Source: Usitatibacter rugosus (GTDB lineage: Bacteria > Pseudomonadota > Gammaproteobacteria > Burkholderiales > Usitatibacteraceae). From it: 64,000 bases of DNA. Position numbers and translations under genes: made by a program. Where the stretch lies: the NCBI RefSeq assembly GCF_013003965.1, contig NZ_CP053069.1:4247419-4311418 (forward strand). Direction: 5' to 3'. The notes under the pieces were generated by a model, which ran no database searches, was not told the DNA's origin, and was given only the letters and a program-made list of their open reading frames with translations. Each line of letters begins with the position of its first letter. The first letter of the stretch is position 1. This document shows positions 32,245 to 42,526 of this stretch, piece by piece.

Positions 32245-33038
32245 AAGCAGGATCGCTGGCTCGATGGGTTTCCACCCTCGCACTCGCCGCGCTGCTGGCC
32301 GCGCAGGGCGCGTCCGCCGCAGAGGTTCGCGTGATGATCTCGGCCGGGTTCTACGGCGCGTATTCGGAACTCGCCCCCGCGTTCGAGAAGGCGAGCGGCC
32401 ACAAGCTCGTCACGACGCGCGGCCCGTCGATGGGTGATTCGCCCGAAGCCATTCCCGCGCGCATCGGCCGCGGTGAAGGCGTCGATGTCGTCATCATGGA
32501 CGGCAAGGCGATCGACGATCTGGCGAAGAAGGGACAAGTGCAAGGCGATACCAAGGTTGCCTTCGCGCGCTCGCAGATTGGGATGGTGGTGAAAGCCGGC
32601 GCGGCGAAGCCGGACATCTCGACCGTGGATGCCTTCAAGAAGACTCTGCTTTCGGCCAAGTCCATCGCCTACTCGGACAGCAGCAGCGGCACTTACCTTT
32701 CCACCGTGCTGTTCCAGCAGCTCGGCGTGTGGGAGCAGATCCAGTCGAAGAGCCGCAAGGTGCGTGGGCCGCCCTCGGGGGAACCCGTCGCCGCGGTCGT
32801 TGCGCGCGGGGAGGCGGAGATCGGCTTCCAGCAGGTGAGCGAGCTGATGCACGTGCCGGGCATCGATTTGGTCGGCCCGATTCCCTCGGAGCTGCAATCG
32901 CGTGTCGCCTTCTCGGGCGTGCTCGCCAACTCGGTCGAGAACGCGGATGCGAGCCGCGCGCTGATCAAGTTCCTCTCGTCGCCGGAAGCGGCGGCGGCGA
33001 TTACGAAGGCCGGGCTGGCACCCATGTCCGGACAGTAG
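32241..33038 (+). CDS. ModA-like periplasmic binding protein
   Basis: A 265-residue periplasmic protein with a signal peptide ending A-S-A-A, then a type-2 binding-protein fold: G-F-Y-G-A-Y-S-E-L-A-P-A-F-E-K, D-V-V-I-M-D and Y-S-D-S-S-S-G-T-Y. It resembles the extracellular component of molybdate-type transporters, but no permease is adjacent and the ligand is uncertain. It is translationally coupled to the S41-like gene by a 4-bp overlap. Confidence 0.78.
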   Translation: MKAGSLARWVSTLALAALLAAQGASAAEVRVMISAGFYGAYSELAPAFEKASGHKLVTTRGPSMGDSPEAIPARIGRGEGVDVVIMDGKAIDDLAKKGQVQGDTKVAFARSQIGMVVKAGAAKPDISTVDAFKKTLLSAKSIAYSDSSSGTYLSTVLFQQLGVWEQIQSKSRKVRGPPSGEPVAAVVARGEAEIGFQQVSELMHVPGIDLVGPIPSELQSRVAFSGVLANSVENADASRALIKFLSSPEAAAAITKAGLAPMSGQ

Positions 33039-33042
33039 CGAC

Positions 33043-33108
33043 ATGAGCGACCTCGACTTCCGGCACGACACCGATCGCACGCGATACGAAGAGGCGCCTG
33101 TCGCGTAG
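33043..33108 (+). pseudogene. possible truncated N-terminal gene remnant
   Basis: A 21-codon frame starting M-S-D-L-D-F-R-H-D and ending in TAG. The opening resembles the N-terminus of small GNAT acetyltransferases of the COG2388 kind, but the rest is missing. It lies just left of the low-GC island, as expected for a gene cut by the insertion. The match is too short to be sure. Confidence 0.3.
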
Positions 33109-33214
33109 ATGGACCTCGTCGGCGCCAATTCCTACCTCAGTGTGTAGGGTTTCGACCGAGCCGAAGAGGCAATCTGAGCGGGCGTTCTTGGGTCTCTCCG
33201 AAGATCTTATAAAC

Positions 33215-34927
33215 ATGACTTTCACCGCCGCCACAATAACTGTTCGGCAGACGTTAGAACTGCTGGACGGCCCTTTTCTGCCAGTTGCGAAAGGAGTGGC
33301 TGAAGACCGCTATGCGCTCTGGCTCGGATCCGGCATCTCGTTTGGACGCGTTCCTGGATTGCAGACAATCATCGGCAAGGTAATTGAATATTTGCGATCT
33401 CATATCGACCCAGCCGATACAGCATGTCCGTTCAGAAGCGCCCTCGATCGCGCACTAAACCTCGCCTCGCCAACAGCACCGGAACGGGCTCGCTTTGATA
33501 TCTCTGTTCCGTTCTCGGCCTGGCCAGACACGGACGCGATAGTCAGGCGACTGTCCACAAACTACGCGCGGTTTCTAGATACTCTTGTCGATGGAAAGGA
33601 CGAAGACTTCCTACTTTGGGAGGCAGCAGATGTTCGCTCGACGTATGCGAATCCGTCCCTAGAGCCGGACGTCGAGCACCTTTGTGTTGCCATTCTGATT
33701 CTCGAGGGCGTCGCCTCGACCGTGGCAAGTGCGAACTGGGATGGTCTCTTGGAGAGGGCTTTGACCAAGCTATATCCCTCCACAAACGTGCTGGTTGTAT
33801 GCGTGAAGTTCACCGACTTGCGCACACCGGCTCTCCGAAGCACCCTATACAAATTTCACGGATGTGCGGTCAAAGCAACAGCGAATGAGGGCGAGTACAG
33901 GCGATTTCTCGTCGCTCGTCAGTCACAGATTAATGGATGGCTCAGTCTCCCCGATAACTTGGGAGTGGTGGATGCTCTCGGCTCACTCATTGGATCGAAG
34001 CCAACGCTGATGATGGGTCTGTCGGCGCAGGATGCAAACATTCAGTCTCTCTTTGCAAACTCAGAGGCGAGGACGGCATGGCCCTGGCCAGGAGATCGGC
34101 CCAGCTTCGTGTTTTCAGAAGATCAGGTCGGCACCGATCAGATTGGGCTGCTTCAGAACGTCTATCGAGCTACGTTCAACGCCACCAATCGACAAGCAAT
34201 TGTTGAAGGATCGTTGCTGAGAGCGTACGCAAGACAGCTGCTACCCGCCGTCGTCCTCCACGCACTTACGTCGAAAGTCATCGCACTGATCGACTTATTA
34301 CCCGGCCTCATCGACCCCGCGGGCAGGGGAATGCTTAAGGAAGGGGCCATCACCCTTCGAAATGCCGCCGCATCTGGCGCCGACGGTCTTGACCGGCTCG
34401 CGTATGTGAACGCCCTGATCAACTATGTTTCCTATTTTCTCGCGCTATTTAGAAATGGGACGGGCGTCGGCGTTGACGCGTACGAACCGGCTCTTCCCGT
34501 CCCGATTCAGTCTCTTGCGGCCTATCCAGGGCTCAATGCATCTGGATTTCGCGAATGTTCGATTGCGATTGGACTATTGGGTTTGGGTGTTCTAAAGGGC
34601 TGGTGGTCTTTGGCTCTCTCGAAAACTACGGACATCGCTGCGGGCGTCTTGACCATCTCGAATGGGCGACGTACATGCAGAGTGCTCCTTACGGCAAATA
34701 GTCACTCCGCACTCACGCTAGTTAGGAGTGGTCACGTCGAAGACGCACCAGATGTGGTGGTAATACAAGCAGGCGAGCTTGCCTCTTCCTATGCGCGAAC
34801 CCCGCGAACGCCACCAGGACGGACGGGGAAAGCCGGTGCACAGGACGTCAGTATCGCCAGCATATTCTCTGCTGCGAGCAGCATCGATGAGCTAGCCCAG
34901 AGGTTCCGCATGCAGGTGTCGATGTGA
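33215..34927 (+). CDS. SIR2-domain effector (LmuA-like)
   Basis: 570 residues. The N-terminal SIR2-like domain (about 25-320) has the NAD-binding G38-S-G40-I-S42, the N174-W-D176 motif and the likely catalytic His215 in Y-K-F-H-G. These are the residues of NADase-type defence SIR2 proteins such as ThsA. The C-terminal 250 residues have no recognisable domain. It would deplete NAD+ when triggered. No ribosome-binding site is obvious; the ATG at 33215 is preferred to a GTG at 33140. Its TGA overlaps the next gene's GTG. Confidence 0.75.
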   Translation: MTFTAATITVRQTLELLDGPFLPVAKGVAEDRYALWLGSGISFGRVPGLQTIIGKVIEYLRSHIDPADTACPFRSALDRALNLASPTAPERARFDISVPFSAWPDTDAIVRRLSTNYARFLDTLVDGKDEDFLLWEAADVRSTYANPSLEPDVEHLCVAILILEGVASTVASANWDGLLERALTKLYPSTNVLVVCVKFTDLRTPALRSTLYKFHGCAVKATANEGEYRRFLVARQSQINGWLSLPDNLGVVDALGSLIGSKPTLMMGLSAQDANIQSLFANSEARTAWPWPGDRPSFVFSEDQVGTDQIGLLQNVYRATFNATNRQAIVEGSLLRAYARQLLPAVVLHALTSKVIALIDLLPGLIDPAGRGMLKEGAITLRNAAASGADGLDRLAYVNALINYVSYFLALFRNGTGVGVDAYEPALPVPIQSLAAYPGLNASGFRECSIAIGLLGLGVLKGWWSLALSKTTDIAAGVLTISNGRRTCRVLLTANSHSALTLVRSGHVEDAPDVVVIQAGELASSYARTPRTPPGRTGKAGAQDVSIASIFSAASSIDELAQRFRMQVSM

Positions 34928-35496
34928 ATGCGCCTCGCTCGATGGGCGAGATTGCCGAGGCTCTGGCCCCAGCGGGGTTCAAGGCATTAGCTACGCCAAT
35001 CAACATCTCAGGGTTAGAGTTTCCGTTCGCCGCTGTCTTTATTGGAACAAGGGTATCGAGCGAAGTTGTTGTGATCGCGGACACAGCTTTCGAGCAAGGA
35101 GCCAGTATCTTGAGAAACGTCGAGGGACTGGCGCGCGCCTTAGACGTTTCCCAATCGAAACGCCCAATTACGCTGCTGCTGGTCGGGCCAAGACCAATGG
35201 ATAGAGTGGTTGAGGCCATGGCTAGGCTCTGCCGCGTGCTGTTTGTCGCGAGTCTTGAACCAGACGAGATTCAACGGTCTCTCGCCGTGCTTCTCCCGCT
35301 TAACGTGCCCGCATCGTCAGGGAAGCTTGCCGACTCGCTCAAGGAAGTGCGAAACGTCGCTGAAGGTCTTGGAGCTCCCTTCTCTGACCTAGTCATGAGG
35401 GCTCCGCAAGGGGCCAGCGCGGTGAGCGAGGGGTTGCACAAGCTTATCGATTCGAGCCTCGATGAGCCGAGAGACAGCGGAATGGCTTCGACATGA
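34924..35496 (+). CDS. small middle component of the SIR2/ATPase system (LmuC-like)
   Basis: 190 residues of mixed alpha/beta character, no signal peptide, no known motif. The GTG start overlaps the effector stop (GTGA), and its stop overlaps the ATPase start (ATGA), so the three genes are strictly coupled. Size and position match the accessory LmuC protein of Lamassu or the middle component of ABC-three-component systems. The function is inferred from context only. Confidence 0.6.
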   Translation: MNAPRSMGEIAEALAPAGFKALATPINISGLEFPFAAVFIGTRVSSEVVVIADTAFEQGASILRNVEGLARALDVSQSKRPITLLLVGPRPMDRVVEAMARLCRVLFVASLEPDEIQRSLAVLLPLNVPASSGKLADSLKEVRNVAEGLGAPFSDLVMRAPQGASAVSEGLHKLIDSSLDEPRDSGMAST

Positions 35497-37928
35497 GTTC
35501 AGCTCGACTCAAGTCATTGTCCATAACGAACTTTCGGAGCATCCGAGGAACCATAAACGTCCCCCTCGATGCGCCAGTTGTGCTGATACACGGACAGAAT
35601 GGAACGGGGAAAACTAGCCTTCTATCTGCACTCGAGTTGGCACTCACCGGGCGAGTTCAATCGTTTCAACGAATTGACGTCAACTACGCTGCACATCTAA
35701 TACACAAAGAGGCACAAAGCGCTTCGGTCAAAGCTGCTTGCGAGAACTACGGCAACGACACCCAATGGGGTGTTGCGACGATCGACAGCGATGGGATCAC
35801 TGCGACTCCCTTGCTATCGAGCGATGACTCCCACCACTACGGGGAGCGCTGCTTTCTAGCTCAGGCCACCTTGGGTCGATTGTTGGAACTATACGAGGGA
35901 GGCAGCGCGCGCCAGTCGGAAACGCCCTTAACAAGGTTCGTGAAGGACCTGCTTGGACTCGATCACCTCGACGCCCTGATCGACGGCCTTCATGACGCGG
36001 GAGACGTGCGCAGGCTCAAGGGTACGGTTCCCCGGTACTGGGAAGTGCGCGAGGACATTCCGGAGATTGGGAAACGGTCGGTCGCCAGTCAGAAGGAGTT
36101 GGCCGAGCTCAGGGTGCGAATGGCGGCTTTCAGAACGTCCCTAGATCCGATCCTTGTGGGGATGGCCATTTCAGTTCCGGCCGAGATGCCGCTTGAGGAA
36201 CTTGCTCGCCTTCTAGGTTCGGCCAACGAAGATGCGCCTCTCCAGGAGCTTGCCGGCCTTCAGCGGGAAGTATCTTCGGCGCGCGAGCAGTGGAACGTCC
36301 TAGTTCCAACCGACTCGCAAGCGGAGATCGTCGCGCTGGAAGTCGAGGCGAAGCGCACTGAAGCGCGCTTCAGGGAGTGGGAACTGGGTCCAGGTCGCGA
36401 AGTCGAGGCCTTGAAGACTAAGGTTCGGTCGGTTCTGCCCTCGATAGAGCATTCTGACCTCATAAGCACTCCATGGCACCTCTCATGGGCCAGTGTGGTT
36501 AGGAGGGAAATGGAGGAGCGCGCGTCGGCCCTATCGCAGTCGAAAGGTCTTGATGAACGCATTGCGCAATTGGCCCAAGAGATTGCGCAGGCGAAGGCCC
36601 GCGACCAAGCGCTTGAGGGGCAACTAAATCAGCTTGCCATCAGCAGCGGGCCGTTGGCTCAGTCCTTGAGTGAGATTCTTACTCACATTCAATCCGATGA
36701 GTGCCCGGTATGCATGCGTGATTTCAAGGAGAAATCGGATCTGCCGCTCCATGCCTTCGTGGCGAATCGCGTTGCAGCTCTCTCAGAGAACGCCAGCCGA
36801 ATTCAGGAGATTTCGCGAGCGCGCGCACTCTCCCGCTCAGCGTCGTCCGCTCTTGACCGCGAGCTCGCTGCACTCTCGTCCCGACAGCTCAATCAGAGCG
36901 CCACGGACACGCTGAAGTCGGTGCAAGCCACGTTCGCCGAATTGCTCTCGGCCTTGGCGGGGATAGGCACCATAGCAGCTGAAGGAACAGCTATCGGTGA
37001 GGCGGCACTGGTAGCCGCAAGGCGCCTTTCCGAGCGACGCCACCGCGACCAGATGGCCACTGCAATTCGTAGCGTGGTGGATCGAGTCGGGGCCCTATTA
37101 GGACTTCAGGAGCTGGGGGCGTCGGAGACCATTGATGCGGCCTTGGGGAGATTTGACGCCGTGATTTCTGCACGGAAGCAGCGTCTTCTACGTTCCCAGC
37201 AAGATCGGCGAGAGGCGTCGAGATTGGTAAGTAATTTGACCGATCTGCGTGATCGGGCAGGTCGGCTTGAGTTGGAAGTCGCACAGTTTGAGCAACGGCT
37301 GACTCGATTGATTGCCTCGAAGCACAATGCAGATGCTGCGGTTGAAAGTGCAAAGGCTCTCGCCCGAGGGGCACGTGAGACTAAGGCGAACATCGTGCGT
37401 CGCGTTTTTAATGAATCTCTAAACACGCTGTGGAAGGACTTGTTCGTGCGACTGGCACCAGAAGAACCCTTTGTGCCCAGTTTTGCAGTACCCCCGGACG
37501 CATCGGGTTCCGTTGAGGCCATCCTCGAGACGCGTTATCGAAACGGAGGCATCGGCGGCAATCCGAGAGAGATGTTGAGCGCCGGCAACCTCAATACGGC
37601 GGCACTTACTCTCTTTCTCGCTCTACATCTCTCAGTCGATGCCCATCTCCCGTGGTTGGTCATTGACGATCCCGTTCAAAGCATGGATGAGGTACACATC
37701 GCGCAGTTCGCGGCTCTGCTGAGAACTCTATCGAAGCAGCACGGCCGCCAAGTCGTCATCGCTGTTCATGAAAAGCCCTTGTTTGATTACTTGAGCCTGG
37801 AGTTGAGTCCCGCATTTCAGAACGATCGCTTGATCACTATCGAGCTTGCCCGGAATGCGAGCGGGGAGACGGTCTTAAAATATGAGCCAATTGTGTGGCA
37901 CAGGGATTCTTGGCTCACCGCAGCATGA
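35493..37928 (+). CDS. Rad50/SMC-like ATPase with zinc hook (LmuB-like)
   Basis: 811 residues. Walker A G34-Q-N-G-T-G-K40-T follows the RecF/SMC-type start I-T-N-F-R-S-I-R-G. Long Glu/Arg/Leu-rich coiled-coil arms (about 190-390 and 420-640) flank a central zinc hook C404-P-V-C407, as in Rad50. The C-terminal lobe has a signature-like L-S-A-G-N (about 695), Walker B V-I-D-D-P (Asp725, Asp726) and an H-loop A-V-H-E-K. Such ATPases sense DNA ends or structures and activate a partner effector in Lamassu systems. Confidence 0.85.
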   Translation: MSSARLKSLSITNFRSIRGTINVPLDAPVVLIHGQNGTGKTSLLSALELALTGRVQSFQRIDVNYAAHLIHKEAQSASVKAACENYGNDTQWGVATIDSDGITATPLLSSDDSHHYGERCFLAQATLGRLLELYEGGSARQSETPLTRFVKDLLGLDHLDALIDGLHDAGDVRRLKGTVPRYWEVREDIPEIGKRSVASQKELAELRVRMAAFRTSLDPILVGMAISVPAEMPLEELARLLGSANEDAPLQELAGLQREVSSAREQWNVLVPTDSQAEIVALEVEAKRTEARFREWELGPGREVEALKTKVRSVLPSIEHSDLISTPWHLSWASVVRREMEERASALSQSKGLDERIAQLAQEIAQAKARDQALEGQLNQLAISSGPLAQSLSEILTHIQSDECPVCMRDFKEKSDLPLHAFVANRVAALSENASRIQEISRARALSRSASSALDRELAALSSRQLNQSATDTLKSVQATFAELLSALAGIGTIAAEGTAIGEAALVAARRLSERRHRDQMATAIRSVVDRVGALLGLQELGASETIDAALGRFDAVISARKQRLLRSQQDRREASRLVSNLTDLRDRAGRLELEVAQFEQRLTRLIASKHNADAAVESAKALARGARETKANIVRRVFNESLNTLWKDLFVRLAPEEPFVPSFAVPPDASGSVEAILETRYRNGGIGGNPREMLSAGNLNTAALTLFLALHLSVDAHLPWLVIDDPVQSMDEVHIAQFAALLRTLSKQHGRQVVIAVHEKPLFDYLSLELSPAFQNDRLITIELARNASGETVLKYEPIVWHRDSWLTAA

Positions 37929-38178
37929 AAAGGCTCCGCCGAAAGGGGGGCTTATTGTGACGCTAGAGGCTGGGTCCCCGACTAAACCCTCGTGGGTGAC
38001 ATCTCCCGGATCGCAATAGCGACTTTCGACGATGTCACACATCCACGTCACCCATGCCGCCCATTCACTGGACATGCAGCCAACCTTGTCCTCCTTCGGC
38101 AGTTCGGCAGCCATCACATCGGTCGTGAGCATCAGGCCGGCAGCGGACGCATTTTCGAAAAGCAAAGCGCGTGACTTT
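37929..38178 (-). pseudogene. decayed copy of the groEL 3' end and terminator
   Basis: On the minus strand the decayed frame reads [19 protein letters not shown], nearly the same as the GroEL tail, then a mutated version of the Met/Gly-rich end. The following 37929-38025 aligns with the groEL terminator and trailer (39226-39320). About the last 45 codons are represented. This fills the gene-free stretch 37929-38294; beyond about 38178 the similarity stops and nothing else is recognisable up to the inverted repeat at 38267. Confidence 0.88.
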
Positions 38179-38266
38179 AGTGGGCGGGAAGCAGCAGCGG
38201 CCATCGCGAAGGCGGCGTGGACACTGATGTAGCGTGTCCGGTTTGCGGGACGGATTGCGTTTGTAT

Positions 38267-38290
38267 GGTTACCCCACCTGTGGAGTAACC
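38267..38290. promoter_or_regulatory. imperfect palindrome before the lipoprotein gene
   Basis: GGTTAC-C-CCAC-CT-GTGG-A-GTAACC: a 24-bp inverted repeat with one mismatched pair, ending 4 bp before the ATG at 38295. It could be an operator or a 5' hairpin. Confidence 0.4.
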
Positions 38291-38294
38291 AGCC

Positions 38295-38693
38295 ATGTGC
38301 CCTCATCCCGCCCTCCTGCTGCTGCCGCTCCTCCTCGGCGCCTGCGCCGCGACGCCATTCACGGCGCCTAACGCCTCGGGCAAGGGGGCCGGCGACGTGA
38401 CCCGCCTCGTCGCCGCCTCCGAGACGAAGCTCTTCGCCTGCAACATCCTCGAGGTGCGGGGCGTGCGCGGCTCCACCGGCGTCGAGCTGGGCGCCACCCG
38501 GTCGGAAGTGACGCTGCTGCCCGGCCACTACGACGTGACGCTCTTCTGTTCCAACGGGCAGCACTCCATAAAGCCTCGGGTGCAGGTCAACGCGCTGGGA
38601 GGCAAGGGCTACCGGCTCGCCGGATACCTGGTCGACGATTCGATCACGATCTTCCACATGAAGATGGCGGTGAGGGTGGCAGAGCTGCCCTGA
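38295..38693 (+). CDS. small lipoprotein
   Basis: 132 residues. A lipoprotein signal P-A-L-L-L-L-P-L-L-L-G-A-C places the lipidated Cys at about 17; the mature part is beta-rich with two Cys (F-A-C-N and F-C-S-N) and no known domain. It is predicted to face the periplasm. Unrecognised family. Confidence 0.65.
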   Translation: MCPHPALLLLPLLLGACAATPFTAPNASGKGAGDVTRLVAASETKLFACNILEVRGVRGSTGVELGATRSEVTLLPGHYDVTLFCSNGQHSIKPRVQVNALGGKGYRLAGYLVDDSITIFHMKMAVRVAELP

Positions 38694-38779
38694 CGGGCCG
38701 TCTTGACGGCGGTCATGCAGGCGCGCTCCCTTTCGGAGATACTGCCGTCATAACGGCGAACAAGAAAGGGAGAGCCCGC

Positions 38780-39145
38780 ATGAGCGTCATCCTCAGCATG
38801 TTCGAAGCCACGCAGGGAACGCGTCACGAAGCAGGCACCACCATCTTCTCGCGAGGTGATGCGGGCAACATCATGTACGTGATCCTGGAAGGCCAGGTGG
38901 ACCTGAGGATCACCGACGGCATCCTCGAGACCCTGGGGCCCGGCGAACCCTTCGGGGAGATGTCCCTCATCGACAGCGAGCCGCGCGTGGCGAGTGCCGT
39001 CACCCGCACGCCCTGCAGGCTGATGTCGATCACCGAGCGCCAGTTCCTGGACCTGATCCACGACACGCCCTACTTCGGGCTCGAGGTCATGAAGGTGATG
39101 GCGAAGCGGCTGCGACGGATGAACGCGAACGCGGGCTCTGCGTAG
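38780..39145 (+). CDS. single-domain cyclic-nucleotide-binding protein
   Basis: 121 residues consisting of one cNMP-binding beta-roll (I-F-S-R-G-D-A-G-N-I-M-Y-V-I-L-E-G-Q-V-D; F-G-E-M-S-L-I-D-S-E-P-R-V-A-S-A-V). The phosphate-binding cassette F-G-E-M-S-L...E-P-R-x-A-S-A is well kept, so ligand binding is plausible. There is no DNA-binding domain, so it probably acts through a partner. AAAGGGAG precedes the ATG. Confidence 0.85.
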   Translation: MSVILSMFEATQGTRHEAGTTIFSRGDAGNIMYVILEGQVDLRITDGILETLGPGEPFGEMSLIDSEPRVASAVTRTPCRLMSITERQFLDLIHDTPYFGLEVMKVMAKRLRRMNANAGSA

Positions 39146-39151
39146 CCCCCT

Positions 39152-39181
39152 TATTTTAGTTTTTGTCGAAAATCTAAAATA
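39152..39181. terminator. AT-rich hairpin after the cNMP-binding gene
   Basis: TATTTTAG (39152-39159) pairs with CTAAAATA (39174-39181), extended inward by TTTT/AAAA after one mismatch. Strikingly A/T-rich in this genome; a weak terminator is likely. Confidence 0.4.
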
Positions 39182-39225
39182 GCGACGTTCCTTGTTTTAG
39201 GTCGAGGCCGCCGCGCCGTACAAAG

Positions 39226-39253
39226 AAAAAGCCCCGCCGAAGCGGGGCTTTTT
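39226..39253 (-). terminator. rho-independent terminator of groESL
   Basis: AAAAAGCCCCGC (39226-39237), loop CGAA, GCGGGGCTTTTT (39242-39253). T-tracts exist on both strands, so it can work bidirectionally. Confidence 0.88.
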
Positions 39254-39319
39254 GTTGGACTCGCTGGATCCCCGATTGAACCCTCGGGGATGACGTCCCT
39301 GTGAAGGGACGACGGCGAA

Positions 39320-41005
<1,686 letters not shown>

Positions 41006-41293
41006 TTAGTTCACGACGGCCATGATGTCTTCCTCGCGCATCACGAGCAGATCGTCACCGTCGACCTTGACGGTGGTGCCCGAGTATTTGCCGAAGAGGA
41101 CCTTGTCGCCGACTTTGACGTCGACGGCGGTGATCTTGCCGTCGTCGTTCTTCTTGCCGGGACCGACGGCCAGCACTTCGCCCTGGTCGGGCTTCTCGGC
41201 GGCGGTGTCGGGGATGACGATGCCGGAAGCGGTCTTCCGCTCTTCTTCCAGGCGCTTGACGATCACTCGGTCGTGCAACGGACGCAATTTCAT
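41006..41293 (-). CDS. groES: co-chaperonin GroES
   Basis: 95 residues with the GroES start [14 protein letters not shown] and the mobile loop [16 protein letters not shown]. It caps GroEL. GAGGAGATAACTC gives a strong ribosome site. It is transcribed from the CIRCE-controlled promoter at 41397-41425. Confidence 0.98.
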   Translation of the reverse strand: MKLRPLHDRVIVKRLEEERKTASGIVIPDTAAEKPDQGEVLAVGPGKKNDDGKITAVDVKVGDKVLFGKYSGTTVKVDGDDLLVMREEDIMAVVN

Positions 41294-41370
41294 GAGTTAT
41301 CTCCTCAGCTAGGTCTCGACTTGCGATGGGGGAGGCCGCTGAAAGCAGCCTCGAAGGTAATCAGGGGGGC

Positions 41371-41397
41371 TTAGCACTCACCCGATACGAGTGCTAA
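41371..41397. promoter_or_regulatory. CIRCE operator (HrcA binding site)
   Basis: TTAGCACTC, 9 nt, GAGTGCTAA: a perfect CIRCE element directly after the -10 box of the groES promoter. HrcA would repress groESL until heat shock. Confidence 0.96.
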
Positions 41398-41425
41398 TAA
41401 TAGGCCTGAACCATGAAGGTTTCAA
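41397..41425 (-). promoter_or_regulatory. sigma70 promoter of groESL
   Basis: On the minus strand TTGAAA (41425-41420), exactly 17 bp, TATTAT (41402-41397). The -10 box shares one base with CIRCE, so bound HrcA covers the start site. Confidence 0.85.
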
Positions 41426-41523
41426 GGTCGCCGGCCGAATTACATGGCCCCTTCCGAGGTGAGTACCTGCTCACCCCCTCTGCGGCACCGGAACTTGTGC
41501 CGCCGGACGGCGATCCCTAAGGT

Positions 41524-42324
41524 ATGAACCCCGCCCGCGCCGCCATCGCCGTCGCCGTCCTGCTGGCCGTGGCCGGAGTCGGCTACTTCTTCTTCTGGCC
41601 CTGGTACGCGCAGTCCCCAGCTCCCCAAGCTTCCGCCCCCGCCGCTTCCGCGCCGCCAGCGGCGCCGACCGGTCCGCGCTATCCCCTGCCCGCGGAGCCG
41701 GCGCGCGAGCTTCCACCCCTGAACGAGAGCGACGCCCGGCTCACCGAAGCGATCGCGAGCCTGATCGGGCTCGATGCGTTCGGCCGCGTGCTCAATCCGG
41801 AGAGCTTGGTGCGCAACCTCGTGGCCACCATCGACAACCTCCCGCGCGAGACAGTGGCGCAGCGCCTGAACCCGATGAAGCCGGTGCCGAGCGTCTCGGT
41901 CACGCAGGGCACGGGCGACACACTGGCCTTCGCGCCGGCCAACGACAGCCGCTATGCGATGCACGTGCGCCTGCTGGAGTCGGTGGATACCGCGAAGCTG
42001 GTGGCGGCCTATCGCCACTTCTATCCGCTCTTCCAGCAGGCATACGTGGACCTCGGCTATCCGAACCGCTACTTCAACGACCGGCTGGTGGAGGTGATCG
42101 ACCACTTGCTGGAGACGCCGGATCCGAAAGGACCGATCCGCCTCGTGCAGCCGAAGGTGCTGCTGGAGTTCGCGGACCCGGCGCTCGAAGAGGCGTCCTT
42201 CGGGCAGAAGGCGATGCTGCGATTGGGATCGGGTAACCGGGCGCGCGTGAAGGCGAAGCTGCGCGAGATCCGCGCGGCCGTCACCGGACTACAGCCCGGC
42301 GAAACTCCGCCCACGCCGCGTTAA
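41524..42324 (+). CDS. DUF3014 domain membrane-anchored protein
   Basis: 266 residues. An N-terminal membrane anchor (A-I-A-V-A-V-L-L-A-V-A-G-V-G-Y-F-F-F-W) and an Ala/Pro-rich linker (about 32-60) precede a DUF3014 domain (L-T-E-A-I-A-S-L-I-G; L-V-R-N-L-V-A-T-I-D-N-L-P; Y-P-L-F-Q-Q-A-Y-V-D-L-G-Y-P). The domain would lie in the periplasm. No function is established. Divergent from groES. Confidence 0.82.
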   Translation: MNPARAAIAVAVLLAVAGVGYFFFWPWYAQSPAPQASAPAASAPPAAPTGPRYPLPAEPARELPPLNESDARLTEAIASLIGLDAFGRVLNPESLVRNLVATIDNLPRETVAQRLNPMKPVPSVSVTQGTGDTLAFAPANDSRYAMHVRLLESVDTAKLVAAYRHFYPLFQQAYVDLGYPNRYFNDRLVEVIDHLLETPDPKGPIRLVQPKVLLEFADPALEEASFGQKAMLRLGSGNRARVKAKLREIRAAVTGLQPGETPPTPR

Positions 42325-42416
42325 CGGCCGTCCTACAAGGAAATCCACCCGCTTCCGGCTTACCCCGCGCGTGCCGCGGCCGATAGTCAGTCATCGACCG
42401 TACTTCGGGAGTGGCC

Positions 42417-42524
42417 ATGAGAATCGAGATCGAACAAGGCACGCTGGAATACTGGTACCTGTGGTCCGCGATCGGGTTCTACTACCCGCGCATCGTCGCC
42501 AACACGCTGGGCGCGCACGCGTAG
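42417..42524 (+). CDS. possible 35-residue small protein
   Basis: A short open frame, M-R-I-E-I-E-Q-G-T-L-E-Y-W-Y-L-W-S-A-I-G-F-Y-Y-P-R..., with GGGAG 6 nt before the ATG. Its aromatic, hydrophobic middle could be a membrane-surface or membrane helix. It ends 2 bp before the convergent kinase stop. Small size makes it uncertain. Confidence 0.4.
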   Translation: MRIEIEQGTLEYWYLWSAIGFYYPRIVANTLGAHA

Positions 42525-42526
42525 GT

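Larger units (their letters stand above)
33109..37928 (+). other. low-GC defence island (SIR2 / middle protein / Rad50-like ATPase)
   Basis: Sample lines here are near 55% G+C against about 67-68% on either side, and codon third positions are less G/C-biased. It holds three overlapping genes on one strand and ends where the decayed groEL copy begins. No integrase, transposase or clear direct repeat was seen. Horizontal acquisition is inferred from composition and gene content. Confidence 0.65.

Noticed and set aside
33109..38294. Integrase or transposase gene and attachment repeats bounding the island
   Set aside because: No such gene or clear direct repeat was found at the borders; only the decayed groEL end is recognisable.
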